This document shows positions 1-9,047 of a stretch of DNA of 64,000 nucleotides, piece after piece (positions within the stretch are counted from its first letter, which is position 1; each line of letters starts with the position of its first letter). The position numbers were made by a program, and so were the translations under genes. The DNA lies in contig CAIQWD010000116.1 of NCBI GenBank assembly GCA_903875445.1, positions 62,001 through 126,000 on the forward strand. The letters run 5' to 3'. The DNA comes from an uncultured delta proteobacterium (GTDB taxonomy: Bacteria > Desulfobacterota > Desulfobulbia > Desulfobulbales > Desulfocapsaceae). Below the pieces are notes generated by a model that was not told the origin of the DNA, searched no databases, and worked only from the letters and a program-made list of their open reading frames with translations.

Positions 1-2
1 TT

Positions 3-728
3 CAAGCCGGAGTGGAAATTCGTCTCGGTTACCAGGTGATTTCCATTGATAGCCAAAATCTCCTCTGTGAAGACAGAGCAACCGGGAAAAAAGAGCAGCT
101 GACTTTCACCTCCCTCGTTGGTGCCGACGGTTCATCTTCTCTGGTGCGAAGGGCACTCGGACTAGCCATTAGCGACATCGGAATAGGGATAAATTATCAA
201 GTTCCTGGAGACTATCCTGAAATGCAATGGCATTTGGACAGTTCCTTATTTGCCAACGGCTATGCCTGGGTCTTCCCCCATCGGGATACCGCATCGATCG
301 GTGCCTATGTTGACTCGAAACGCATGAAGGCCAGTATCTTGAAGACCAATCTCCTCACCTGGGGGGACAAGTACGGTTATCCGTTACGTCGGCATAAGGC
401 CTCGGCGGAATTGATTAATTTTGATTTTCGCGGGTGGCATTTCGGCAACATCTTTCTCGTTGGTGACGCCGCCGGACTGGCCTCCGGCCTTACCGGCGAA
501 GGTATCTACCCGGCGATTGTTTCCGGGGAAACGGTGGGCCATTTTCTTGCCGATCCCCACTATGATACGACACCGCTCAGAAATCTTATTAAGAACCAGG
601 CAATTCACCGTAAGATGGTGACCCTTACCGGGAAAAACCGCATCCTTGCAACACTAGTCGCAGAGATTGTAACTTTCTGTCTAAGAACAAAAGCCCTTAA
701 TTTCAGCTCCATTGAGATGGCTCATTGA
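3..728 (+). CDS. Geranylgeranyl reductase family / FAD-dependent oxidoreductase, 5'-truncated by window edge
   Basis: ORF 12..728 open to the window start; contains GADGSSSLVRRALG and FLVGDAAGLASGLTGEGIYPAIVSG FAD-binding motifs. Confidence 0.8.
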   Translation, partial: QAGVEIRLGYQVISIDSQNLLCEDRATGKKEQLTFTSLVGADGSSSLVRRALGLAISDIGIGINYQVPGDYPEMQWHLDSSLFANGYAWVFPHRDTASIGAYVDSKRMKASILKTNLLTWGDKYGYPLRRHKASAELINFDFRGWHFGNIFLVGDAAGLASGLTGEGIYPAIVSGETVGHFLADPHYDTTPLRNLIKNQAIHRKMVTLTGKNRILATLVAEIVTFCLRTKALNFSSIEMAH

Positions 729-755
729 CTCTTTGTTGCAACAGATCACCTCGGA

Positions 756-1034
756 TTGACAATGCAGAAAAAAAGCCGAAAACAATTGGTACTGATTAAT
801 GTGATATTCACGGTCATCTGTGTCGGAATCCTTGTTTTTCTATTCAAAGCCCCGAAGGAAACGACCTCCCCTCTTCCCCACGATGATATTCACAACCCTT
901 TCTTTGCCATAGAAAGTAAAAAAGAGGCGGAACAATCTTGCCTTTCCTGTCATGACCAGGGCAAGGAGGCCCCGCTGCCGGAGAATCACCCCCCCAAATA
1001 TCGCTGCCTGTTTTGCCACAAGCGCAACCGATAA
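756..1034 (+). CDS. Small membrane-anchored diheme cytochrome c-like protein
   Basis: N-terminal hydrophobic segment followed by two CXXCH motifs (CLSCH, CLFCH). Confidence 0.7.
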   Translation: MTMQKKSRKQLVLINVIFTVICVGILVFLFKAPKETTSPLPHDDIHNPFFAIESKKEAEQSCLSCHDQGKEAPLPENHPPKYRCLFCHKRNR

Positions 1035-1067
1035 TTGTCAGAAGTTTTCTCTGTCTACTCTCTGTTT

Positions 1068-3698
1068 TCATCTGCTTTTATCTACTATTTCATATACATC
1101 TCTTGAAAGGTCTTGACTGCTGGCAATTCTCTCCAGTTGCCTTCGCATCAAGTCTTGTCGCTCCACGTCATAGCGTTTCCAATTAATCAGGGGTGCTACC
1201 AGACGGGCGGCAATCTGCGGATTGATGGTGTTGAGTACCAGGATTTTATCGGCAAGAAAAGTGTATCCGGCGCCACTTTTTTCATGAAATCGTACATGGT
1301 TACTGGTACAGAAGGCACCGATAAGGGCTCGCACCTTGTTTGGATTTTCTATTGAAAAACCCGGATTATCAGTAAGCAACGCAACATTTTCGAGAGTGTT
1401 CGGCAGGATGGAGAGGGCCTGGAGGGTAAACCACTTGTCGAGGACCAGCGGGTCGCTTGCCCATTTGCCATAAAAATCGTTAAGCACCTCCTGCCGTATC
1501 GTATGGTCGAGATTAACCAAATTGGTAAGCGCTGCTATGCAGTCGGTCATATTGGTCGCCGACCGGTACTGCTCAACACACAAGGTGAGATGCTCTTCGG
1601 GCAGCGGGTCGAGGGCCATGAGGTAAGCAAGAGCTACATTTTTCAAATTCCGCCGTCCCATTGCTTCGGCGGTAAGAAGATAGTCCCCCTTATCCCGGTT
1701 GCTTACATACAGCTCCATAAAGGCCGCAACGTTTTGCTGCACCAATTGACTTTTCACTAGTTGCCTGGCAATGTGCAGAGAATCGGGATCAACGGGATCC
1801 ATGTCTTGGGCCAGGGTCGTTTCTGGAGGCAGGGTCAGAGAGAGGGCCAAGAGTGCCGGGTCCTCGACTTTGCGCCTAAGGCTATGAAACACCGCATCCG
1901 CATAGTATTCATCAAGATCTGGAGAGACTTGCCGACCAAGTTGTGCGGCTGTTTCCAGAATTACCTCCCCGGCCAAACGGGCGGAGGCATCCCAGCGATT
2001 AAAGAGATTCGAGTCATGGCGCATGAGAAAGGCGAGTTGTTGCCGCGACTGAAACGGCGCAACCCTGACAGGTGCAGAAAAATCTCTTAAAAAAGAGACA
2101 ACCGGTGGTTCTTTAATCCCCGGAAAGACGAACTCTTGCTCCCTTTCCCGCAGCTGGAGAACAGCCGTACCCTGCGCTTTGTCTGCAAACAGATCCTTGC
2201 CAGCTGCCCCGAGAAGGCCAACGGCGAGAGGCATATGAAAGGGATGGGGAGGCGCCTGGCCAGGAGTATCTGCCAGCTCCTGCTTCACAACCAGTCGATA
2301 TTCTTTTTGGTTTTCATGCCACTCGCCTTGAACATGAAGAACAGGAGTCCCGGCTTGGCTGTACCAGTTTTTGAATTGGTCAAGATCTATTTCTGAGGCA
2401 TCAGCCATAGCAGCGGCGAAATCATCACAGGTTACCGCCTGCCCATCATGTCTGGCAAAATAGAGGTCCATACCCTTACGAAATTTTTCTTTACCAAGAA
2501 GCGTATGCATCATGCGAATGACTTCGGCCCCTTTGTTGTAGACCGTGGCGGTGTAAAAGTTATTGATTTCCATATAACAATCCGGTCGAACAGGATGGGC
2601 CATGGGGCCCGCATCTTCCTTAAACTGAAAATTTTTCAACTGCTGCACATCGTCGATTCTCTGCACTGCCGGGGAATTCATATCGGAGGAAAACTCCTGG
2701 TCACGAAATACCGTCAAGCCCTCCTTCAAGCTGAGTTGAAACCAGTCTCGGCAGGTCACCCGGTTACCGGTCCAATTATGAAAATATTCGTGGGCAATGA
2801 CACCTTCGATTCCCAAATAGTCTTGATCGGTGGCGGTTTCCGGGGAGGACAGGACATATTTGGCGTTGAAAACATTTAAGCCTTTATTCTCCATCGCCCC
2901 CATATTGAAGTCATCGACGGCAACAATCATGAAGGTATCAAGGTCATATTCCAGACCATACACCTGTTCGTCCCAAAGCATTGCTTTCTTCAGAGAATCC
3001 ATGGCGTGTCGGCACTTGTCCTGATTTCGTTCTTCAACAAAAATTTTTAGGGAGATTTTTTTATCGGATCTGGTCACAAACTCATCTTCTAAACTGACAA
3101 GCCGTCCGACAACCAGGGCGAAGAGATAACACGGTTTGGGAAACGGGTCCTGCCAGACGACATAATGACGGTTGCCGCCAAGGTTCCCGCTTTCCAGCAG
3201 ATTGCCGTTTGCCAGCATGACCGGGCAGCTTTGCCGATCAGCCTCAATCCGGGTGGTGAATCTGGTCAGAACATCAGGCCGATCCGGATAATAGGTTATC
3301 GTGCGAAAACCTTCGGCCTCGCATTGACTGCAATAGTTGCCGCTGGAACGATACAGGCCTTCCAGGGCGGTATTTTTTGCCGGATATATTCTGGTGACTA
3401 TGGTCAGGGTGAAGGCAGTCGGTGGATCGTTAAGGCGCAAACCTTTATCATCGACACAATAGCTGTCGGCGGGTAAATCCATGCCGTCCATACTGATTGC
3501 CAGGAGTTCCAGTTTCTCACCAAACAGCAACAAGGGTGGATGATCTTTTTTTGAAAGCGGATTCTTCCGGTATGCAGCTTGTGCAGTGACAATGGTCGCT
3601 TCTTCATAAAGTTCAAATTTCAGCTGCAAATATTCAGTTGTATAATCAAAAACGGCGTAATCCTTTCTATAGATCGGCATTTTTTTCACATCATTCAT
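1068..3698 (-). CDS. pepN: Aminopeptidase N (M1 family)
   Basis: 876 aa; GAMENKGLN and HEYFHNWTGNRVTCRDWFQLSLKEGLTVFRD motifs. Confidence 0.97.
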   Translation of the reverse strand: MNDVKKMPIYRKDYAVFDYTTEYLQLKFELYEEATIVTAQAAYRKNPLSKKDHPPLLLFGEKLELLAISMDGMDLPADSYCVDDKGLRLNDPPTAFTLTIVTRIYPAKNTALEGLYRSSGNYCSQCEAEGFRTITYYPDRPDVLTRFTTRIEADRQSCPVMLANGNLLESGNLGGNRHYVVWQDPFPKPCYLFALVVGRLVSLEDEFVTRSDKKISLKIFVEERNQDKCRHAMDSLKKAMLWDEQVYGLEYDLDTFMIVAVDDFNMGAMENKGLNVFNAKYVLSSPETATDQDYLGIEGVIAHEYFHNWTGNRVTCRDWFQLSLKEGLTVFRDQEFSSDMNSPAVQRIDDVQQLKNFQFKEDAGPMAHPVRPDCYMEINNFYTATVYNKGAEVIRMMHTLLGKEKFRKGMDLYFARHDGQAVTCDDFAAAMADASEIDLDQFKNWYSQAGTPVLHVQGEWHENQKEYRLVVKQELADTPGQAPPHPFHMPLAVGLLGAAGKDLFADKAQGTAVLQLREREQEFVFPGIKEPPVVSFLRDFSAPVRVAPFQSRQQLAFLMRHDSNLFNRWDASARLAGEVILETAAQLGRQVSPDLDEYYADAVFHSLRRKVEDPALLALSLTLPPETTLAQDMDPVDPDSLHIARQLVKSQLVQQNVAAFMELYVSNRDKGDYLLTAEAMGRRNLKNVALAYLMALDPLPEEHLTLCVEQYRSATNMTDCIAALTNLVNLDHTIRQEVLNDFYGKWASDPLVLDKWFTLQALSILPNTLENVALLTDNPGFSIENPNKVRALIGAFCTSNHVRFHEKSGAGYTFLADKILVLNTINPQIAARLVAPLINWKRYDVERQDLMRRQLERIASSQDLSRDVYEIVDKSR

Positions 3699-3850
3699 AA
3701 CGTAATCCCTTTACCCGGAATCATCCGGGAGCGTTAGTTGCTGGTTGACAGCAATCACCATTCAATTATATTTACAACAATACGTTCACCGTTTGCACTT
3801 CTTTAGCAACGTAACTCCTTTTCGTTATAAAACAACTGAGAAACCTATAA

Positions 3851-5080
3851 ATGATTACAATCAATGAGCATTACTTGAAGCTACAGGCTTCTTATCTGTT
3901 CTCCGATATCGCCAAACGTGTCGCCGTTTTTCAAAAAAATCATCCAGATCGTGATATCATTAAGCTAGGGATAGGAGATGTCACAAGAGGTTTGCCCGCC
4001 GCTTGCATTAAGGCCTTTCATAAAGCAGTCGATGAAATGGCCGAAGATGCAAGTTTTAAGGGTTATGGTCCCGAACAGGGTTATGAATTTCTCAGAGAGG
4101 CCATCGCTGCCAATGATTTTAGAAGCCGTGGAGCCGATATCTCCGCCGACGAGGTTTTCGTCAGCGATGGCGCCAAATGCGACACCGGCAACATTCAGGA
4201 ACTGTTTACCCAGGACATAAGAATTGCCATTTCTGACCCGGTCTATCCGGTTTATCTCGACACCAATGTGATGGCCGGTCGCACCGGCCATTTCACCGAC
4301 GGCAGATTTCAGGGAATTGTCTATCTCGAAAGCACCAAGGAAAATAATTTCGTCCCCTCCCTGCCAAATCAAGAGGTCGATCTGATCTATCTTTGTTTTC
4401 CCAATAACCCGACCGGTTCGACTATCTCTAAAGCCGAACTGACAAGATGGGTTGATTATGCGCACGAACACAAGGCACTTATCTTATTTGATGCCGCATA
4501 TGAGGCCTTTATCCGCGACGAGTCTCTGCCGAAATCGATTTTTGAAATCGAAGGGGCAAAAGAAGTTGCCATCGAGTTTCGCAGCTACTCGAAGAGTGCC
4601 GGTTTCACTGGCACACGGTGTGCGTACACCATCATTCCCAAACAGTGCCGGGCCTTCGATCAACAAGGGAATCCCCACTTTCTCCATGCCATGTGGAATC
4701 GCCGCCATTGCACCAAATTCAACGGTGTCTCCTATCCGGTGCAACGCGCCGCCGAGGCAGTATACAGTGTGGAGGGTAAGATACAGACAAAAGCCTTGAT
4801 CGATTACTACATGGCCAATGCCGACATGGTTTGCGCGACCATGGACAAATTGGGGTATGAGTACGTCGGAGGGAAAAATTCACCCTATATTTGGATCGAC
4901 GGTAGGATGGACTCGTGGGCGTTTTTTGACATGCTTCTCAATAAAGCAGGTGTCGTCTGTACTCCAGGGGCGGGTTTCGGCAAATGCGGCAGCGGCTATA
5001 TCAGGATTTCCGCATTTAACAGCCAGGAAAAAGTTCGAGAGGCCATGCAAAGATTAACGGATATGCTGTCGGCCAAATAA
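3851..5080 (+). CDS. dapL: LL-diaminopimelate aminotransferase
   Basis: 409 aa; IKLGIGDVTRGLP, FPNNPTGS and SYSKSAGFTGTRCAYT motifs. Confidence 0.95.
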   Translation: MITINEHYLKLQASYLFSDIAKRVAVFQKNHPDRDIIKLGIGDVTRGLPAACIKAFHKAVDEMAEDASFKGYGPEQGYEFLREAIAANDFRSRGADISADEVFVSDGAKCDTGNIQELFTQDIRIAISDPVYPVYLDTNVMAGRTGHFTDGRFQGIVYLESTKENNFVPSLPNQEVDLIYLCFPNNPTGSTISKAELTRWVDYAHEHKALILFDAAYEAFIRDESLPKSIFEIEGAKEVAIEFRSYSKSAGFTGTRCAYTIIPKQCRAFDQQGNPHFLHAMWNRRHCTKFNGVSYPVQRAAEAVYSVEGKIQTKALIDYYMANADMVCATMDKLGYEYVGGKNSPYIWIDGRMDSWAFFDMLLNKAGVVCTPGAGFGKCGSGYIRISAFNSQEKVREAMQRLTDMLSAK

Positions 5081-5157
5081 AAGCCCTCGTCGGGACAGAA
5101 AACAAGGCAAGCGATCGTGCGCTATCCTTTTCGTAGAAGGTGAAAGAATCTTTTCGG

Positions 5158-6087
5158 TCAGCAGGAAAGTAATGCCGGTTTGAAATGGATCTTTTCCTTG
5201 ATCCCATCCATCTCTATGACCTTGACTGTGCCGTAGGCCTGCAACCAGAGGATCACGCCATCAACAAGTCTTTCAGGGGCCGATGCCCCGGCGGTTATGC
5301 CGATTCTTTTTTTACCAAGAAGCCAGGTCGGATCAATATCTTGATAATCGTCGATGAGATACGCCTCGACTCCACACAAGGTTGCGACCTCTTTCAACCT
5401 GTTGGAATTCGAACTGTTCTTCGAACCGACGACAAAAAGCAGATCAGATTGGTCGGCTAGTTGTTTGACGGCATCCTGACGGTTTTGCGTGGCAAAACAG
5501 ATGTTTGATTTAGGTCCTTTAATTTTCGTAAAACGCCTTTTTAAAATCCTGACAATCCCTATAATATCATTGCTGTTGAGGGTTGTCTGGGTAACATAGG
5601 CTACTTTTTTAACATCGGCGACTACAACCGCCTCTGCCTCTAGTTCGGTGGCAATAATGTGCACTCGGCCGGCAACCCGACCGGCAGTCCCTTCGACCTC
5701 CGGATGCTTGTGGTGACCGATAATAAGCACGTCATATCCCATGGCATGGTATTTCTCCACCATTCCATGGACGCTGGTGACCAGGGGGCAGGTTGCATCG
5801 ACGGTGCGAAGTCCCAGCTCCCTCGCCTTTTGTTCGATGGCAAGAGATACCCCATGGGCACTGAAAATACATACCCCTCCTTGGGGGACATCCCCCAGGT
5901 TCTCTACAAAAACAGCACCCGACGCCGCCAACTCGGAGATAACATGCTTGTTATGGACGATCTCATGCAGGACATACACAGGCTTGCCGTATCGCCGCAA
6001 ACATAGTTTGACGGTTTCAATCGCTCGCTCCACACCAGCGCAAAAACCGCGTGGAGATGCAAGAAATACAGAAAATTCTTCAACCAT
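5158..6087 (-). CDS. ispH: 4-hydroxy-3-methylbut-2-enyl diphosphate reductase
   Basis: ASPRGFCAGVERAIE, HEIVHNKHV, SAHGVS, TCPLV, TQTTL motifs; start placed at MVEEFSV. Confidence 0.96.
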   Translation of the reverse strand: MVEEFSVFLASPRGFCAGVERAIETVKLCLRRYGKPVYVLHEIVHNKHVISELAASGAVFVENLGDVPQGGVCIFSAHGVSLAIEQKARELGLRTVDATCPLVTSVHGMVEKYHAMGYDVLIIGHHKHPEVEGTAGRVAGRVHIIATELEAEAVVVADVKKVAYVTQTTLNSNDIIGIVRILKRRFTKIKGPKSNICFATQNRQDAVKQLADQSDLLFVVGSKNSSNSNRLKEVATLCGVEAYLIDDYQDIDPTWLLGKKRIGITAGASAPERLVDGVILWLQAYGTVKVIEMDGIKEKIHFKPALLSC

Positions 6088-6294
6088 GAAATTTCCTTGG
6101 CCAGGAAAAAGAAACATTTTGGGCTATTTTTTTGAGGATTTGCAATCACCACAAAATGTCCTTCAGGTGCTCGCCCTCTAGTGGAACTACTTCATTATTC
6201 GGGCGTTATCTAAAAGAGGCGGAAACTCATCCAGCCATATCTCTGGAATGGGTGGAAATCCGCCGTTTTCTAAGAAAAGTAGCAGGACCCATCA

Positions 6295-6786
6295 TCAGAC
6301 ATTGGGAACGATCAATACCGGTATTCTTGCCAACCGGGCTACCCGCCTGGCGGAAGAACCCATCACTTTGCTCCCCAAGACCATTTTTGAAGACTGGCCC
6401 ATGATGATCATATCGGCTTTATAGGTTTCTGCGGCAGTAAGGATTTGTTCACTCGGTCGCCCGGCGATAACAATCATTTCTTTTACCGGAACGGTGTGAG
6501 GATCTTCCCCCTGACATTCATCATTATAAAATTGTTTTATTCGTTCTTTCATGGTGCTAATAACGTCTTTCATTCCCTCTTTCTGCAAATTATCAAGTGA
6601 AATTCCAGGCATATATGCAGCAATTACCGACCTCGCCGTATCGCCCAACGGTTCAACAACATTCAGCATAACAATTGAGGCATTATGCACCCTGGCTTGA
6701 TTAATGGCTTGGCGAAAAACGGGTCGAGTATTTGCCCCCAGGTCGGTTGCGTAAAGAATTGTGGAAATTTTGGGAATTGATTCCAT
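6295..6786 (-). CDS. Universal stress protein UspA family
   Basis: 163 aa; ILYATDLGANTRPVF start and MIIMGQSSKMVLGSKVMGSSARRVARLARIPVLIV nucleotide-binding tail. Confidence 0.9.
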   Translation of the reverse strand: MESIPKISTILYATDLGANTRPVFRQAINQARVHNASIVMLNVVEPLGDTARSVIAAYMPGISLDNLQKEGMKDVISTMKERIKQFYNDECQGEDPHTVPVKEMIVIAGRPSEQILTAAETYKADMIIMGQSSKMVLGSKVMGSSARRVARLARIPVLIVPNV

Positions 6787-6822
6787 AGTCGATCCTCCTT
6801 GTTAAAGAATGTCGTGGGGAGT

Positions 6823-6842
6823 TTCCGGCAATATCGCCGGAA
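6823..6842. repeat. Inverted repeat TTCCGGC-N6-GCCGGAA in the usp leader
   Basis: Perfect 7-bp arms (ttccggc/gccggaa) upstream of the usp start. Confidence 0.6.
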
Positions 6843-6915
6843 CCAAACTGAAATTTTTACGTTTTGTATTGTAGGTCGGAAAAATAAAAAAAGCCACAAG
6901 GCTGAAAAAATATAC

Positions 6916-6931
6916 TGCAAAAATGGCACCA
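6916..6931 (-). promoter_or_regulatory. Candidate sigma-54 (-24/-12) promoter for usp
   Basis: Minus strand TGGTGCCATTTTTGCA: GG-N10-GC spacing, matches TGGCACG-N4-TTGCA well. Confidence 0.55.
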
Positions 6932-6995
6932 TCTTGGCATCCACATATTTGATTCCTGAATTCTCCTCCTCCACTCATTGACCTTCAAAACGTTG

Positions 6996-7041
6996 GGTGG
7001 ATTTCCCCTTCCGTCACAAGACCTATTGGCGGAAATCCGCC
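6996..7041. promoter_or_regulatory. Candidate enhancer-binding site pair (GGTGGATTTCCCC and GGCGGAAATCCGCC)
   Basis: Perfect palindrome GGCGGA-AA-TCCGCC at 7028-7041 and a degenerate copy at 6996-7008, about 32 bp apart centre to centre, between two divergent sigma-54-like promoters. Confidence 0.45.
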
Positions 7042-7118
7042 CAATCGATAATTCAAAACTGGCAAAAAATCGTCTGTCATGATACGATTCCCCTGGATTT
7101 TACATATTTTTTCAGCAT

Positions 7119-7134
7119 TGGTCTTAATTTTGCT
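7119..7134 (+). promoter_or_regulatory. Candidate sigma-54 (-24/-12) promoter for the dctPQM TRAP operon
   Basis: TGGTCTTAATTTTGCT: GG-N10-GC exact spacing, about 115 nt upstream of the dctP ATG. Confidence 0.65.
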
Positions 7135-7249
7135 ACAAGTAATGTTTGAACCGAAGTTAGACTCATATTACCCTCACGATGATCGAGGAAGAGCACTTCG
7201 TTTGTATCGGCGACTCAACTTTTAACCCAACAGGTAATGGAGGAGAATC

Positions 7250-8254
7250 ATGTTTCAGTCAGTGACAAAGGCATTTACGGTACTCGGTATTTCTGCGGCC
7301 CTTTTGGCCACCCCGGTGTTTGCTGAACCGATTGTGATCAAATTCAGCCACGTTGTCGCTCTTGACACTCCGAAAGGCCAAGCTGCTGAATTTTTTAAGA
7401 AACGGGGCGAAGAATTGACCCAGGGCAAAGTAAAGATCGAAGTCTATGCCAACAGCTCGCTGTACAAAGACAAAGAAGAGATGGAAGCCCTGCAGCTGGG
7501 TGCCGTGCAAATGCTCGCCCCATCGCTTGCTAAGTTCGGCCCTCTGGGCGCCAAGGAATTTGAGGTGTTCGACTTACCTTTCATCTTCCACGATTATAAC
7601 GATCTCCACAAGGTTACCAAGGGACCGGTAGGCCAGAAACTTCTTGCCAAACTCGAACCGATGGGCATCAAGGGACTGGCATACTGGGACAACGGATTTA
7701 AATCTTTCTCCGCCAACCATCCTATCAAAACGCCGGATGATCTAAAAGCGAAGAAGCTTCGTATTCAGTCTTCTAAGGTCCTTGAAGAACAGATGCGGGA
7801 ACTCAAAGCTATACCGCAGACGATGGCCTTCTCAGAGGTTTACCAGGCCCTGCAGACCGGCGTAGTTGATGGTACCGAAAATCCTATCTCCAATTTTTAC
7901 ACCCAGAAAATGAATGAAGTCCAGAAGTATCTGACCATCACCGACCATGGCTACTTGGGTTATGCGGTTATCGTCAACAAGAAATTCTGGGAAGAACTGC
8001 CGGCCGATATTCGTGGACAGCTTGAAACTGCAATGGCAGAAGCGACCGATTATGCCAATAAGATCGCCAAGGATAAAAATGACCAAGACCTTGAAGCGGT
8101 TAAGGCTTCCGGCAAGACAGAAGTCACCGTTTTGACCCCGGAGGAACGAGCCGTTTGGCGGAAGGCGCTCATTCCAGTTCATGATAAAATGGCAAATCGT
8201 ATCGGCAAAGAGACCATTGAAGCGGTATACCAGGCTGTTGGTTTCGTCAAATAG
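7250..8254 (+). CDS. dctP: TRAP transporter substrate-binding protein (DctP family)
   Basis: 334 aa; signal peptide, VIKFSHVVALDTPKGQAAEFFKKRGEELTQGKVKIEVY. Confidence 0.95.
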   Translation: MFQSVTKAFTVLGISAALLATPVFAEPIVIKFSHVVALDTPKGQAAEFFKKRGEELTQGKVKIEVYANSSLYKDKEEMEALQLGAVQMLAPSLAKFGPLGAKEFEVFDLPFIFHDYNDLHKVTKGPVGQKLLAKLEPMGIKGLAYWDNGFKSFSANHPIKTPDDLKAKKLRIQSSKVLEEQMRELKAIPQTMAFSEVYQALQTGVVDGTENPISNFYTQKMNEVQKYLTITDHGYLGYAVIVNKKFWEELPADIRGQLETAMAEATDYANKIAKDKNDQDLEAVKASGKTEVTVLTPEERAVWRKALIPVHDKMANRIGKETIEAVYQAVGFVK

Positions 8255-8278
8255 CGGCACACTGATCTTAAGAAAAAA

Positions 8279-8308
8279 ATAGGGGTGGGCACTTCTCTAC
8301 ACCCCTAT
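8279..8308 (+). terminator. Intercistronic hairpin between dctP and dctQ (attenuator or mRNA stabiliser)
   Basis: ataggggtg ... cacccctat, perfect 9-bp stem, no strong T-run. Confidence 0.5.
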
Positions 8309-8402
8309 CCTATTCGTCCCAGGATGGATAGGTAGACCTGTCATTTTCAGCTGAATTCTGAATCACATACTGCTGTTTATTACACGCAGGAGAGAAAATC
8401 CT

Positions 8403-9047
8403 ATGTTGAAATTTCTTGATCATCTGGAGGAATGGATTATCACCTTTCTCATTGGTGCGGCAACAGTCATCATCTTTTTCGCCGTCCTTCACCGCTATAC
8501 ATCGACCCTTCCCATTCCGATCCTTCAAGACTGGCTGATTGGCCTAAATTTCGGTTGGGCGCAGGAACTCTGCATCTATATGTTTGTCTGGATGGCCAAA
8601 TTCGGAGCTGCCTACGGTGTGCGTTCCGGCATCCATGTGGGCGTGGACGTTCTGGTCAACCGTCTACCGAAAGACTGGCGCAAGAAAGCGGTGCTGCTCG
8701 CTCTCTTCGGCGGCGCCATCTTCACTGGCATTATCGGCACTTTAGGTGCGCGTTTCGTCTGGGAAAACGGTATGCACTATTTTGTATATACCTTGTTTGG
8801 CATAGCTACCGGCACTCTTCCTCACGGCCCTACCACACCGGATCTAGAGTGGCCGACCTGGTTCGTCTATTCTGCCGTGCCGATGGGTTCGTACTTGATG
8901 TGTTTCCGATTTCTCCAGGTGTCGTGGATCTTCATCCGCTTCGGAGATCTGCCACAACATAATCAAGCCCATGTAGACGGCCTGGACGATGAGGATCCGG
9001 TTTTTGAAGCAGAGATACTAAAGGAGGTCCGAAATGAGCACAGCTGA
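8403..9047 (+). CDS. dctQ: TRAP transporter small permease (DctQ family)
   Basis: 214 aa membrane protein between dctP and dctM; WAQELCIYMFVWMAKFGAAYGVRSGIHVGVD. Confidence 0.93.
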   Translation: MLKFLDHLEEWIITFLIGAATVIIFFAVLHRYTSTLPIPILQDWLIGLNFGWAQELCIYMFVWMAKFGAAYGVRSGIHVGVDVLVNRLPKDWRKKAVLLALFGGAIFTGIIGTLGARFVWENGMHYFVYTLFGIATGTLPHGPTTPDLEWPTWFVYSAVPMGSYLMCFRFLQVSWIFIRFGDLPQHNQAHVDGLDDEDPVFEAEILKEVRNEHS

